Origin: Frankiales bacterium
GTDB taxonomy: Bacteria; Actinomycetota; Actinomycetes; Mycobacteriales; Jatrophihabitantaceae
Assembly: GCA_025963265.1 (NCBI GenBank)
Contig: JAOPUY010000083.1
Coordinates: 1 to 9,612, forward strand
Direction of reading: 5' to 3'
DNA length: 9,612 nucleotides
Below, piece after piece: positions 1-6,570 of the stretch. The first letter of the stretch is position 1. Each line of letters starts with the position of its first letter. A model generated the notes under the pieces. The model was not told the origin of the DNA and did no database searches. It saw only the letters and a program-made list of their open reading frames with translations. A program made the translations under genes and the position numbers.

Positions 1-292
1 TCGAGGCGATCATGAAGACCATCGAGGCGGTGAAGTCGGCGCCGCGCGCGAACAACGACTTGGCCAAGGCGGAGGAGGCGTAGGAGCAGGACGAGCTGAT
101 CACCCCGAAGAAGGACGCCTTGCCCAAGCTCGCCGGCCGGTGATCGCCCAAGGCCCGGCGCATCTCCGTCCGGGAGACGAAGGCTTGCACCGCGCCGGAG
201 AGCGTGAAGCCGAGCACCAGAGCCCACAACGTTGCCCAGAACATGAAGAACGACTCGTCCAGCCCGTGCCAGACGCCGCCGAGAACGCTCAT
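1..292 (-). CDS. Permease, COG0701/UPF0718 (ArsP-like) family, 5' part only
   Basis: This is the first 97 codons of an integral membrane permease; the rest lies beyond the left edge. Translating the minus strand from the ATG at 292-290 gives hydrophobic segments at about residues 14-38 and 61-75. Residues 65-88 include SSCSYASSALAKSLFARGAD. This serine/cysteine-rich motif followed by an AK-LF-RGADF stretch is typical of the predicted permeases of COG0701, which includes the ArsP organoarsenical exporters. The true substrate cannot be told from this fragment. The start is supported by a Shine-Dalgarno-like GAGGGG six bases upstream. The gene lies 136 bases downstream of a tetR gene on the same strand, and an inverted repeat sits 20-39 bases before the start, so TetR control is plausible. 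Family assignment is fairly sure; function is not. Confidence 0.8.
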   Translation of the reverse strand, partial: MSVLGGVWHGLDESFFMFWATLWALVLGFTLSGAVQAFVSRTEMRRALGDHRPASLGKASFFGVISSSCSYASSALAKSLFARGADFTASMVFMIAS

Positions 293-311
293 TGCCTACC
301 CCTCACGCGTT

Positions 312-331
312 ATCCGTACGAAGTTACGGAT
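312..331. promoter_or_regulatory. Inverted repeat upstream of permease, candidate TetR operator
   Basis: The arms ATCCGTA (312-318) and TACGGAT (325-331) are perfect inverse complements around a 6-base spacer, ending 20 bases before the permease start. The octamer TCCGTACG occurs here (313-320) and again at 372-379, inside the palindrome CCGTACGG (373-380). Arm length and spacing fit a dimeric repressor such as TetR. The link to the neighbouring TetR proteins is inferred from position only. Confidence 0.4.
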
Positions 332-428
332 GACATCGTCAGGTCTACTCGTCAGCGGGCTGGATCGCAAGTCCGTACGGTCGTGCGGATGTGGTCCGAG
401 CCGGTGATGGCGGTCGGCGTGGGCGCGA

Positions 429-1118
429 TCAGCGCAGCGGAAGCGACGCCCGAGTGCGGTGAACGAGCTCACGCAGGCGCTCGACTCGGCGGTCGACCTC
501 GGCCAGCGTCGCCACGATCTCCGGCGCGGTCGTGCCCTCAGCGGCTTCCGGTCGCAGCACGGGGCAGACGAAGCGTTGGACCCACACACGCGCGGCGGCC
601 TCATCCAGCTCCAGTCGAAGCATGACCTCGCGCTGGCTGGCGAGCCAGCTGACGATCTCGGCCACGGTGAGGTCGGTTCGCAGCTCGCCGTCCGCCTGCG
701 CTTTCGCGTACTCCGGGCCCATGATCTCTAGCGACAGCTCCTGCAAGACGGCCGTGTGGGCCTGCGCGCGATCGCGAGACATGTCCAGGAGCCGCAGCAG
801 ACGGCTGACTTTGGCCCCTTTGGCGGTGTTGGCGAACGTCTCCTCGATCTTGGCCGCGATGGTGGGGGCGTCGGCGATCTTGGTCGAGATCAGCTCGGCG
901 TGTTGCCGGCCGATCTCCAGCGCGGCCTGGCGCAGCAGCGCCTCGCGGTCGCCGAAGTGACGGTAGGCGGTCGACCGCGACACCCCGGCCCGTTCGGCGA
1001 CCAGGTCGATTCGCACCTCGTCGAGAGACTCGACGGTCAAGGTCGCCAGATGCTCGACCAGCGCCCGGTTAAGCCGAAGCTGGCTCTCGCTGGTCACGAC
1101 CGTCGGGGTCTCGCTCAT
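429..1118 (-). CDS. TetR/AcrR-family transcriptional regulator (second of a pair)
   Basis: A 229-residue DNA-binding repressor-type protein. The N-terminal helix-turn-helix lies at about residues 17-63, with VAERAGVSRSTAYRHFGDRE (40-59) as turn and recognition helix, the classic TetR pattern. The rest (about 70-229) is helical and variable, as expected of the ligand-binding and dimerisation part, so the ligand is unknown. The start is placed at the ATG 1118-1116, which overlaps the TGA of the upstream tetR gene as ATGA; an in-frame extension upstream would merely run through that other gene. There is no strong Shine-Dalgarno site, which suits translational coupling. The permease starts 136 bases downstream on the same strand and is the most likely target. 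The two TetR proteins differ in sequence and are not a recent tandem duplicate. Confidence 0.9.
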   Translation of the reverse strand: MSETPTVVTSESQLRLNRALVEHLATLTVESLDEVRIDLVAERAGVSRSTAYRHFGDREALLRQAALEIGRQHAELISTKIADAPTIAAKIEETFANTAKGAKVSRLLRLLDMSRDRAQAHTAVLQELSLEIMGPEYAKAQADGELRTDLTVAEIVSWLASQREVMLRLELDEAAARVWVQRFVCPVLRPEAAEGTTAPEIVATLAEVDRRVERLRELVHRTRASLPLR

Positions 1119-1717
1119 AGCGGACCGACCGCGGTCATCGACTCGTCGAGCAGCTGCCCGAAGGGGACGCGGCCATCCTCGCGCACCCAGGCATCCTGCG
1201 CGGTGTTCAGGCAGGCCAGCGCGGCGGCCGCGATGGCCAGTGGCCGAGGATCCAGGCGTCGTCCCCGCGGGGGCGGGGGCAGATGATTCGCAAGGTGGGG
1301 TGCGAGCAGTTCCTGCCACCGGGACTGCTTCTTCAGATGCCCGGCCCGCAGCGAGGGGGCGTCGGCGAGCATCCGGCGCAGGATCAGGTTGCGCTGCTCG
1401 TCGGCGTCGTTTCGCTCGACGAGCAGATCGAAGGCCCGGCGCGCCGCTTGCCAGGGCGACTCGGTCTTGGGCCGGGCGGCCAGCGCGTCGGCGACCCACT
1501 GCCCGATCGCTTCCTCGGCGCCGAGCACGACGTCCTCCTTCGAGGCGAAGTAGCGAAAGAAGCTTCTCGGCGACATGCCAGCGGCGGCGACGATTTGGTC
1601 GACCGTGGTGTGCTCGAAACCGTTGCGAGCGAACAGGTCCATCGCAACGGCGGCGACCTCGGCCTGCACGGCACGGCGGGTGCGCTCCCGCAAGCCCGGT
1701 TCGGCGATCACAGCCAT
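1115..1717 (-). CDS. TetR-family transcriptional regulator with MftR-like C-terminal domain (first of a pair)
   Basis: A 200-residue regulator. The N-terminal HTH covers about residues 12-60, including VDQIVAAAGMSPRSFFRYFA (39-58). The middle segment, with RRMLADAPSLRAGHLKKQSR (114-133), resembles the acyl-CoA-ligand-type C-terminal domain found in MftR-like TetR proteins; this is recognition from memory and not certain. The predicted length is usual for the family. No Shine-Dalgarno site precedes the ATG at 1717. Instead a TAGCGT hexamer stands exactly six bases before it, suggesting a leaderless mRNA. A near-perfect 8-1-8 inverted repeat at 1743-1759 overlaps the candidate -35 region, consistent with autorepression. 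The gene is the first of a co-transcribed pair, with ATGA overlap to the next tetR. Confidence 0.9.
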   Translation of the reverse strand: MAVIAEPGLRERTRRAVQAEVAAVAMDLFARNGFEHTTVDQIVAAAGMSPRSFFRYFASKEDVVLGAEEAIGQWVADALAARPKTESPWQAARRAFDLLVERNDADEQRNLILRRMLADAPSLRAGHLKKQSRWQELLAPHLANHLPPPPRGRRLDPRPLAIAAAALACLNTAQDAWVREDGRVPFGQLLDESMTAVGPL

Positions 1718-1723
1718 GGGCTC

Positions 1724-1753
1724 ACGCTACCATCTGCCCGTTGTGGCAGTCAC
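1724..1753 (-). promoter_or_regulatory. Predicted promoter of tetR at 1115-1717, giving a leaderless mRNA
   Basis: On the minus strand GTGACT (1753-1748) and TAGCGT (1729-1724) are separated by 18 bases, fitting the actinobacterial TANNNT -10 pattern with a weak -35. Six bases separate the -10 hexamer from the ATG at 1717, so the transcript would begin at or next to the start codon. This explains the absence of a ribosome binding site. Prediction by eye only. Confidence 0.4.
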
Positions 1754-1759
1754 TGTCAC
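1743..1759. promoter_or_regulatory. Inverted repeat upstream of tetR, candidate autoregulatory operator
   Basis: GTGGCAGT (1743-1750) and ACTGTCAC (1752-1759) flank one base and match as inverse complements at 7 of 8 positions. The site covers the predicted -35 of the minus-strand tetR gene and starts 25 bases before its ATG. Odd-centred palindromes of this size are common TetR-family operators; binding by this protein is inferred. Confidence 0.45.
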
Positions 1760-1776
1760 CAAATCACAGCCTAACT

Positions 1777-1816
1777 CGGTGCTGCACCGCCTGGCCCGGT
1801 GCTGTACCGCCTGGCC
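1777..1816. repeat. Two tandem 20-bp repeats, each holding a palindrome
   Basis: Units 1777-1796 and 1797-1816 are identical except at one base (C at 1785, T at 1805). Unit 1 carries the perfect palindrome CGGTGC-T-GCACCG (1777-1789); unit 2 has the same with one mismatch. They lie between the divergent tetR and membrane-protein genes, so a paired operator for either is possible. No function can be shown from sequence alone. Confidence 0.6.
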
Positions 1817-1874
1817 CCTGTCCTGCGTAGCGAGGCATGATGGACGGACGGCTAGGAAACCTGAGGTAGTCGAC

Positions 1875-1919
1875 ATGTATGACTGCACAAGCGTCCTGCG
1901 CGGCGCGGATGACGAGTAG
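1875..1919 (+). CDS. Possible 14-residue leader peptide
   Basis: A short ORF, ATG at 1875 to TAG at 1917-1919, encodes MYDCTSVLRGADDE. It has a better ribosome binding site (GAGG at 1863-1866, 8 bases ahead) than the gene that follows. Its stop lies 5 bases before the ATG of the small membrane protein at 1925. Reinitiation or coupling is therefore possible. The peptide shows no run of one amino acid that would suggest classical attenuation. It may be chance; the only support is the ribosome binding site and spacing. Confidence 0.3.
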   Translation: MYDCTSVLRGADDE

Positions 1920-1924
1920 CTCCC

Positions 1925-2239
1925 ATGACCTCGCCGTCGCGCGAGCCGGACCGAGAACACGAGGAGCCCGACCACTCCAAGGAGCCCGACTACTCCAAGG
2001 GTCTGCCGGATTATCACGATCCGCTGGCTGGGATCGGGGGTGCCCCGCCGGCCTATAGCGCTTTGACCCTGAGGCTGGTGCTGGCGAGCTTCGGTTTCGT
2101 CTTCTGCGCCGCCGCGGCCGTCATCGCCTTCTTGGTCGGCGTCATCGCCCTGGGAATCGTGTTAGTGGTCGTGGCCCTGACCGCGGTCGTGGACATCGTC
2201 GTGATCCTGCGCCGCAAGCGCCGGGGCGAGCCCGGCTGA
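1925..2239 (+). CDS. Small two-helix membrane protein, DUF6343-like
   Basis: A 104-residue protein. Residues 1-35 are hydrophilic and charged, with a repeated hexapeptide (EPDHSK, EPDYSK). Residues 41-52 include the motif APPAYSALTLRL. Two hydrophobic helices follow at about 50-70 and 72-95, and a basic tail RRKRR (96-100) is expected to stay in the cytoplasm. The S-AL-LRL-LA-FG motif followed by two helices and a basic end resembles the small actinobacterial membrane proteins named DUF6343, whose function is not known to me. The start at 1925 has only a weak purine-rich site upstream (GACGAG), and a possible leader ORF ends 5 bases earlier. It is divergent from the tetR pair and convergent with the HNH gene. 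That it is a real gene is likely; its role is unknown. Confidence 0.7.
   Translation: MTSPSREPDREHEEPDHSKEPDYSKGLPDYHDPLAGIGGAPPAYSALTLRLVLASFGFVFCAAAAVIAFLVGVIALGIVLVVVALTAVVDIVVILRRKRRGEPG
1963..1998 (+). repeat. Two in-frame 18-bp tandem repeats in the membrane-protein gene
   Basis: Units 1963-1980 and 1981-1998 differ at one base (C to T, changing His to Tyr). They encode the consecutive hexapeptides EPDHSK and EPDYSK in the hydrophilic N-terminal tail. Confidence 0.7.
2220..2236 (+). terminator. Short GC hairpin at the end of the small membrane-protein gene
   Basis: GCCGGG (2220-2225) and CCCGGC (2231-2236) can form a 6-bp stem with a 5-base loop just before the TGA stop at 2237-2239. 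There is no T-run after it. U-less hairpins are proposed terminators in actinobacteria, but such a short stem also arises by chance at this GC content. Confidence 0.25.
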
Positions 2240-2265
2240 CCCGAGCAGCGGCTGCGAGTCCACTG

Positions 2266-3693
2266 CTACGGCGGCGGTTCGTCGGCTAGGTCCAGTGTGG
2301 GCTCGTCCTCAACCGGTTCGTCGGGGGGTTGATCTCCGCCGGGCAGCAGCAGCTCAGGGTGGTGGACGTAGTTGCGCCTCGGCGTTCGCTCCGGGTCGAG
2401 CCAGGCCGGCGGTTTCCAGTGCGGAATGCCATCGATCATGACGGTTTCCCAGCCCATTCTCGGGGCTTCTCGGTTGTGGTAGCCGCAGGTGATGGTCATG
2501 GCGTCGATGTCGGTGCGGCCGCCGTTGGCCCAATCGGGGGCGTGGTGGACTTCGGAGTCGGCGGCGCATCTGGGGCAGCCGGGGAAGGAGCAACCGCGGT
2601 CGCGGACGAATAGGGCGCGGCGTTGCGGTCTGGTTCCCAGCCGCTGGCCGCGGCCCTCGTGCAGCACCTCGCCGGGTTGGCCGTTCGGCCCGTCGGCTAG
2701 TACGAGGGGGATGAGCTCGGCGTCGGCCGCCAGCCGCAGCGCTTGGGGAATGGTCAAGGTGCCGCCGGTGTGGGTCGTCGCCTGACCCGCCCCGCGCTCG
2801 AGGTCGGACAGGGTCATGGTGATGAGCAGGGCGGCGGGCAGGCCGGCGTGGTCGGGTAACCCGCCGGCGGCCAGCAGTCGGCGGCCGGCGTCGTGGAACG
2901 CGTCGTGGCGGCGTTGGGTGCTGGTGCGTTGGTCGGGCAGGTCTCCGGGGGCGTTGGGGACGTCTCCGAATGCGGCGTCGGCCCCGGAGAGGTGGGCTAA
3001 GGCGGTCTGCCAGATGGCGGCGGTCTCGGGTGCGAGTCGGCCTTTGAAGGCGACGGTGCCGTCGGCCGACGCAGGCGCGAAGTCGAAAGACCGCGATCGA
3101 CGGGGCAGATCGTCGTCGGGCTCGGGGCCATCGGGGTGCAGGTGGGCGATGACGCGTGCCGCGAGCAGGTTCAACGCCCGCGGGTCCAGGGTGCGGGCGT
3201 GCTCGACCAGCGCGACCTCAGCCTGCGGGCCGTTCTCGGCCCGCACCCCAACCGGCAGTTCGGCGATCCGGTCGGCGATGACTTTGGCGTGGGCCAGGCT
3301 GATCGACCCGTCGGCCAGCGCGGCGGAGCAGGCCGGGAACTCCGGCGCCAGCCGTTGTCCGGTGAGCGCCCGGCGCAGCGCGAAGCGGTTGATGGCAGTG
3401 AAGTCTTCGCCCGCGACCCGGCGTCCGCAATTCGCCTCGGCGGCGATCAGATCGGGCAGCCCCCGCAGCATCAACTCCTCCGGCGTCCCGCGGTCGCCCA
3501 ACTCGGCGTAGGCGGTCAGCTTCCGGAACCCGAGCCGTCCGAGCTGGACCTGCAGCCCGCGGGTCAGGCTCAGCACGTCGTCGCGGGAGTCGGCGACCAG
3601 GTCGCGGCCCAGGATGCGATCGGTGACGGCGGCCAGCAGCGCCAGGTCGGCTGCCACCGACCCGGCCGCCGCATCCGTGGCCACCTCGTCCAT
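2266..3693 (-). CDS. DUF222 / 13E12-type HNH endonuclease-like protein
   Basis: A 475-residue protein of the actinobacterial DUF222-HNH family (13E12 repeat proteins in mycobacteria). The DUF222 region covers roughly residues 35-340. The C-terminal HNH domain runs from about 360 to 412, with RDRGCSFPGC (364-373), the metal-binding pair HH at 383-384, D395 and the final CGYHN (403-407). The cysteines C368, C373 and C403 with H406 suggest a structural zinc site, as in related HNH proteins. Key residues are present, so the nuclease fold seems intact. The last 50 residues are proline- and acid-rich and probably disordered. An in-frame TGA lies 15-17 bases upstream of the ATG at 3693, which fixes the start. 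The biological role of this multi-copy family is not established. It is sometimes associated with mobile DNA, but no intron, intein or transposon borders are visible here. Confidence 0.9.
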   Translation of the reverse strand: MDEVATDAAAGSVAADLALLAAVTDRILGRDLVADSRDDVLSLTRGLQVQLGRLGFRKLTAYAELGDRGTPEELMLRGLPDLIAAEANCGRRVAGEDFTAINRFALRRALTGQRLAPEFPACSAALADGSISLAHAKVIADRIAELPVGVRAENGPQAEVALVEHARTLDPRALNLLAARVIAHLHPDGPEPDDDLPRRSRSFDFAPASADGTVAFKGRLAPETAAIWQTALAHLSGADAAFGDVPNAPGDLPDQRTSTQRRHDAFHDAGRRLLAAGGLPDHAGLPAALLITMTLSDLERGAGQATTHTGGTLTIPQALRLAADAELIPLVLADGPNGQPGEVLHEGRGQRLGTRPQRRALFVRDRGCSFPGCPRCAADSEVHHAPDWANGGRTDIDAMTITCGYHNREAPRMGWETVMIDGIPHWKPPAWLDPERTPRRNYVHHPELLLPGGDQPPDEPVEDEPTLDLADEPPP

Positions 3694-3695
3694 AA

Positions 3696-3707
3696 GAAGA
3701 ATTCTTC
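3696..3707. promoter_or_regulatory. 12-bp perfect palindrome directly before the HNH gene start
   Basis: GAAGAATTCTTC is a perfect palindrome ending two bases before the start codon of the minus-strand HNH gene. On the minus strand its GAAGAA half is the only purine-rich candidate for ribosome binding. It could be a protein site or simply chance in a locally AT-rich stretch. Confidence 0.25.
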
Positions 3708-3766
3708 ACCACGGGTCTGACAGTTTCCGGCCCAGCGAGCCTCATCAGCTGAACAGACTTTCCCCT

Positions 3767-3779
3767 TATCGAAACGATA
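3767..3779. promoter_or_regulatory. Inverted repeat in the AT-rich gap between the HNH and XRE genes
   Basis: TATCG (3767-3771) and CGATA (3775-3779) flank AAA. The site lies 74-86 bases upstream of the HNH gene start in a 143-base gap (3694-3836) that is clearly more AT-rich than its surroundings. It is the best place for the HNH gene promoter and a possible operator. No convincing -35/-10 pair could be assigned, and no clear terminator for the XRE gene is seen: a T-run follows its stop without a preceding stem. Confidence 0.3.
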
Positions 3780-3836
3780 TAAAGTCCGATGTCGGGAATG
3801 TGCGGAGCCGACGCCGACCGAGACGAAAAAAAGTAC

Positions 3837-4661
3837 TCAGCGCGCTCGCAACCGTTGCAGCCGCTTCATGCCGGCCACCGTCGACGGACCGGCCGCGGTG
3901 TAGATGACGACGTAAACGTCACGCTGGTCGGCCGGGGCTAGCCGGTGGTGCTCGAAGTCGAGCGGGCCGACCTCGGTCAGGAAGCTGCGCCGACGCGAGG
4001 TGAATCCCTCGATGTCATGGCGTTCCCAGTTCGCGCGGAACGCCGGGCTGGCCACCAGCAGCCGTTCGATGATCTCGCGGAAATCCGGGTCGCCCAGCCG
4101 GGGGCCGGCCTCGGCCCGGAACTCGGCCAGGAAGCGGCTGCTGGTGACCTCCCAGTCGGGCAGCAGCCCGCGGACGAATGGATCGCGGTAGACCACCCAC
4201 AGCAGGTTGCGGTCCCGCGGGGCGATAGTCGCGACGTTCGGATAGAGCGCCTCGTAGGCCGCGTTCCAGGCGGTGATCGTCCAATTCGGGGCCAGGGTGA
4301 AGGCGGGCGAGCCGACGAGGCTTTCGAGCAGCGACCCGAGATGTTGGGGCTCGCTCGTCGCAGGCGTCGGCGGGCTGGCATACCCGGCCAACGCGAGCAG
4401 GTAGGCGTGCTCGGGGTCCGAGAGCCGCAGCGCTCGGGCCAAGGCGTCGAGCACCTGCCGCGAGGGGTTGACGTCGCGGGCCTGCTCCAGCCACGTGTAC
4501 CAGGTGATGCTCACTCCGGACAGCGCGGCGACCTCCTCGCGGCGCAGACCGCCCGCCCGGCGCGCGCCGCCGGCGGGCAGGCCGAGGGCCACCCGGTCGA
4601 CCTGGGCCCGGCGAGCCCGCAGAAAGGTGGCCAGCTCGGTTCGGCGCCCGTCATCGCTCAC
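3837..4661 (-). CDS. XRE-family transcriptional regulator with MmyB-like ligand-binding domain
   Basis: A 274-residue one-component regulator. The N-terminal helix-turn-helix (about residues 8-83) shows RRAGGLRREEVAALSGVSIT (34-53) and YTWLEQARDVNPSRQVLDAL (55-74), hallmarks of the HTH_31 type. Residues about 105-270 form the MmyB-like C-terminal domain, with FTLAPNWTITAWNAAYEALY (121-140) and NLLWVVYRDPFVR (152-164), a PAS-like fold thought to bind small molecules or fatty acids. Length is typical. The start is the GTG at 4661; the nearby ATG at 4654 is out of frame. A TACTCT hexamer lies exactly six bases before the GTG, suggesting a leaderless transcript. The gene is divergent from ilvD with an inverted repeat between them, so control of itself and possibly of ilvD is plausible. 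Family members are often divergent from a target oxidoreductase or enzyme gene. Confidence 0.93.
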   Translation of the reverse strand: MSDDGRRTELATFLRARRAQVDRVALGLPAGGARRAGGLRREEVAALSGVSITWYTWLEQARDVNPSRQVLDALARALRLSDPEHAYLLALAGYASPPTPATSEPQHLGSLLESLVGSPAFTLAPNWTITAWNAAYEALYPNVATIAPRDRNLLWVVYRDPFVRGLLPDWEVTSSRFLAEFRAEAGPRLGDPDFREIIERLLVASPAFRANWERHDIEGFTSRRRSFLTEVGPLDFEHHRLAPADQRDVYVVIYTAAGPSTVAGMKRLQRLRAR

Positions 4662-4667
4662 CGCCTC

Positions 4668-4673
4668 AGAGTA
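4668..4673 (-). promoter_or_regulatory. Predicted -10 element of the XRE gene (leaderless)
   Basis: On the minus strand TACTCT (4673-4668) fits TANNNT and is followed by six bases and the GTG start at 4661. Transcription would begin at the start codon. No good -35 is seen 17-18 bases upstream, which is common for leaderless actinobacterial promoters. Confidence 0.35.
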
Positions 4674-4688
4674 GTAGTGCGGCTACTA
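4672..4688. promoter_or_regulatory. Inverted repeat between the XRE gene and ilvD, candidate operator
   Basis: TAGTAG (4672-4677) and CTACTA (4683-4688) are perfect inverse complements around 5 bases. Related fragments recur nearby (TCTAGTC at 4704-4710). The site overlaps the predicted -10 of the XRE gene and lies just upstream of -10-like hexamers for ilvD, TAGCAT (4687-4692) and TAGTCT (4706-4711). A regulator bound here could affect both genes. Binding by the XRE protein is inferred. Confidence 0.4.
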
Positions 4689-4737
4689 GCATTACGGCCG
4701 TCTTCTAGTCTGGCCCCGCGACCGCCACCATGAACGC

Positions 4738-6570
4738 ATGCCTGAATTGAGATCGCGGACGGTCACCCACGGACGGAACATGGCCGGCGCGCGGGCGTTG
4801 ATGCGCGCCTCGGGCGTGGCCAGCGCGGATATCGGCAAGCCGATCATCGCCGTCGCGAACTCCTTCACCGAGTTCGTGCCCGGACACACCCATCTGGCGC
4901 CCGTGGGTCGGATCGTGTCCGAGGCGATCAGCGCGTCCGGCGCCATTCCGCGGGAGTTCAACACCATCGCGGTGGACGACGGGATCGCGATGGGCCACGG
5001 CGGGATGCTCTACAGCCTGCCCTCCCGGGAGCTCATCGCCGACTCGGTCGAGTACATGGTGCAGGCCCACTGCGCCGATGCCCTCATCTGCATCTCGAAC
5101 TGCGACAAGATCACCCCGGGGATGCTGATGGCCGCGCTGCGGCTCAACATCCCGACGGTGTTCGTCTCCGGCGGCCCGATGGAGGGCGGCACGGCGACGC
5201 TGGTCGACGGCACGGTGCGCAGCCGGCTCAACCTGATCACCGCCATCGCCGACGCCGTCGCCGACGACGTCTCGGATGAGGACATCGCCCGCATCGAGGA
5301 AAACGCCTGCCCCACCTGCGGATCGTGCTCCGGCATGTTCACCGCCAACTCCATGAACTGCTTGACCGAGGCGATGGGGTTGGCCCTGCCGGGCAACGGC
5401 TCGGTGCTGGCTACGCACACCGCCCGTCGCGCCCTCTACGAGCGGGCGGGGCAGACCGTCGTCGACCTCGTCCGCCGCTACTACGAGGACGGGGATGAGT
5501 CGGCGCTGCCGCGGTCCATCGCCTCCCGCTCGGCGTTTGAGAACGCGATGGCGCTCGACCTGGCGATGGGCGGCTCGACCAACACCATCCTGCACCTGCT
5601 GGCTGCCGCCCACGAGGCCGAGCTCGACTACGGGCTAAGCGACATCGACGAGCTCTCGCATCGGGTTCCGTGTCTGTCCAAGGTCGCGCCCAACGGGTCC
5701 TACCTGATGGAGGACGTGCACCGCGCCGGCGGCGTGCCGGCGATCCTGGGCGAGCTCTACCGCGCCGGCTTGCTCAACGACGATGTTCACACCGTGCACT
5801 CGGCCGGCATCAAGGACTGGTTGGGCGCCTGGGACTCGCGCAGTGGGACGACCTCGGACGAGGCCATCGAGCTCTGGCACGCCGCCCCCGGCTGCGTCCG
5901 CTCGGCCACGGCGTTCTCGCAGTCTGAGCGGTGGGAAAGCTTAGACACCGACGCGGCCGGCGGCTGCATCCGCGACGTCGCCCACGCCTACAGCGCCGAC
6001 GGCGGATTGGCCGTGCTGCGCGGCAATCTCGCTCCCGACGGCTGCGTGGTCAAGACCGCTGGCGTCGATGAATCGATCTGGACGTTCGAGGGCCCGGCGG
6101 TCGTCTGCGAGTCGCAGGAGGAGGCGGTCGAGAAGATCCTGAGCGGGCTGGTGCACCCCGGCGACGTGGTCGTCATCCGCTACGAGGGGCCACGCGGCGG
6201 CCCGGGCATGCAGGAGATGCTGTACCCGACCTCGTACCTGAAGGGCCGCGGCCTGGGCAAGGAGTGCGCGCTGATCACCGATGGACGGTTCTCCGGGGGA
6301 ACCTCGGGGCTGTCCATCGGCCACGTCTCGCCCGAGGCGGCGGCCGGGGGAGTGATCGCCCTGGTGGCCGAGGGCGACCGCATCCGGATCGACATCGCGA
6401 CCCGCACGCTGGAGTTGCTGGTCTCCGACGAGGTGCTGGCCCAGCGCCGCGCCGAGCTCGGCGGGCGCTACCGACCAGTCGCGCGGACCCGTCCGGTCTC
6501 GACGGCGCTGCGCGCGTACGCCGCGTTGACGACCAGCGCCGACAAGGGCGCCGTCCGCTTGGTCGATTAG
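4738..6570 (+). CDS. ilvD: Dihydroxy-acid dehydratase
   Basis: A 610-residue cytoplasmic enzyme of isoleucine, valine and pantothenate synthesis. It dehydrates 2,3-dihydroxy-3-methyl acids to the 2-oxo acids using an Fe-S cluster and Mg2+. The N-terminus ([20 protein letters not shown], 5-24) matches the E. coli-type IlvD closely, which supports the ATG at 4738 although no Shine-Dalgarno site precedes it. Visible key elements are D80-D81 in [23 protein letters not shown] with C122 and K124, [10 protein letters not shown] with C191, C194 and C197, MGGSTN (277-282), and near the C-terminus GRFSGGTSG (516-524). Full length, no damage. 6-Phosphogluconate dehydratase (Edd) and sugar-acid dehydratases are relatives, but N-terminal identity and length favour IlvD. 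It stands alone, without ilvBNC, and is divergent from an XRE regulator. Its last codons and stop form the first, imperfect unit of a 15-bp repeat. Confidence 0.97.
   Translation: MPELRSRTVTHGRNMAGARALMRASGVASADIGKPIIAVANSFTEFVPGHTHLAPVGRIVSEAISASGAIPREFNTIAVDDGIAMGHGGMLYSLPSRELIADSVEYMVQAHCADALICISNCDKITPGMLMAALRLNIPTVFVSGGPMEGGTATLVDGTVRSRLNLITAIADAVADDVSDEDIARIEENACPTCGSCSGMFTANSMNCLTEAMGLALPGNGSVLATHTARRALYERAGQTVVDLVRRYYEDGDESALPRSIASRSAFENAMALDLAMGGSTNTILHLLAAAHEAELDYGLSDIDELSHRVPCLSKVAPNGSYLMEDVHRAGGVPAILGELYRAGLLNDDVHTVHSAGIKDWLGAWDSRSGTTSDEAIELWHAAPGCVRSATAFSQSERWESLDTDAAGGCIRDVAHAYSADGGLAVLRGNLAPDGCVVKTAGVDESIWTFEGPAVVCESQEEAVEKILSGLVHPGDVVVIRYEGPRGGPGMQEMLYPTSYLKGRGLGKECALITDGRFSGGTSGLSIGHVSPEAAAGGVIALVAEGDRIRIDIATRTLELLVSDEVLAQRRAELGGRYRPVARTRPVSTALRAYAALTTSADKGAVRLVD

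Noticed and set aside
140..625. Plus-strand 161-codon frame at the left end
   Set aside because: It crosses the permease start, its promoter region and the end of a tetR gene antisense; no domain and poor composition.
429..1499. 356-residue version of the second TetR
   Set aside because: The N-terminal 127 residues shadow the other tetR gene. The HTH starts shortly after the ATG at 1118, which overlaps the upstream stop as ATGA.
2244..2267. Bidirectional terminator between the convergent membrane-protein and HNH genes
   Set aside because: Only a 5-bp AGCAG/CTGCT stem with a 14-base loop and no T-run; indistinguishable from chance.
2816..3511. Plus-strand 231-codon frame within the HNH gene region
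   Set aside because: Ser/Arg/Ala-rich antisense shadow of the DUF222 coding sequence without any motif.
2266..3693. Homing or mobile-intron endonuclease
   Set aside because: The protein is a normal free-standing DUF222-HNH family member; no intron borders, intein motifs, terminal repeats or interrupted host gene are visible.
3820..3845. Rho-independent terminator after the XRE gene
   Set aside because: A run of seven T follows the stop on the minus strand, but no stable stem stands before it.
4705..5613. Minus-strand open frame of 302 codons opposite ilvD
   Set aside because: Antisense to well-conserved ilvD codons; composition typical of a shadow frame; no recognisable domain.
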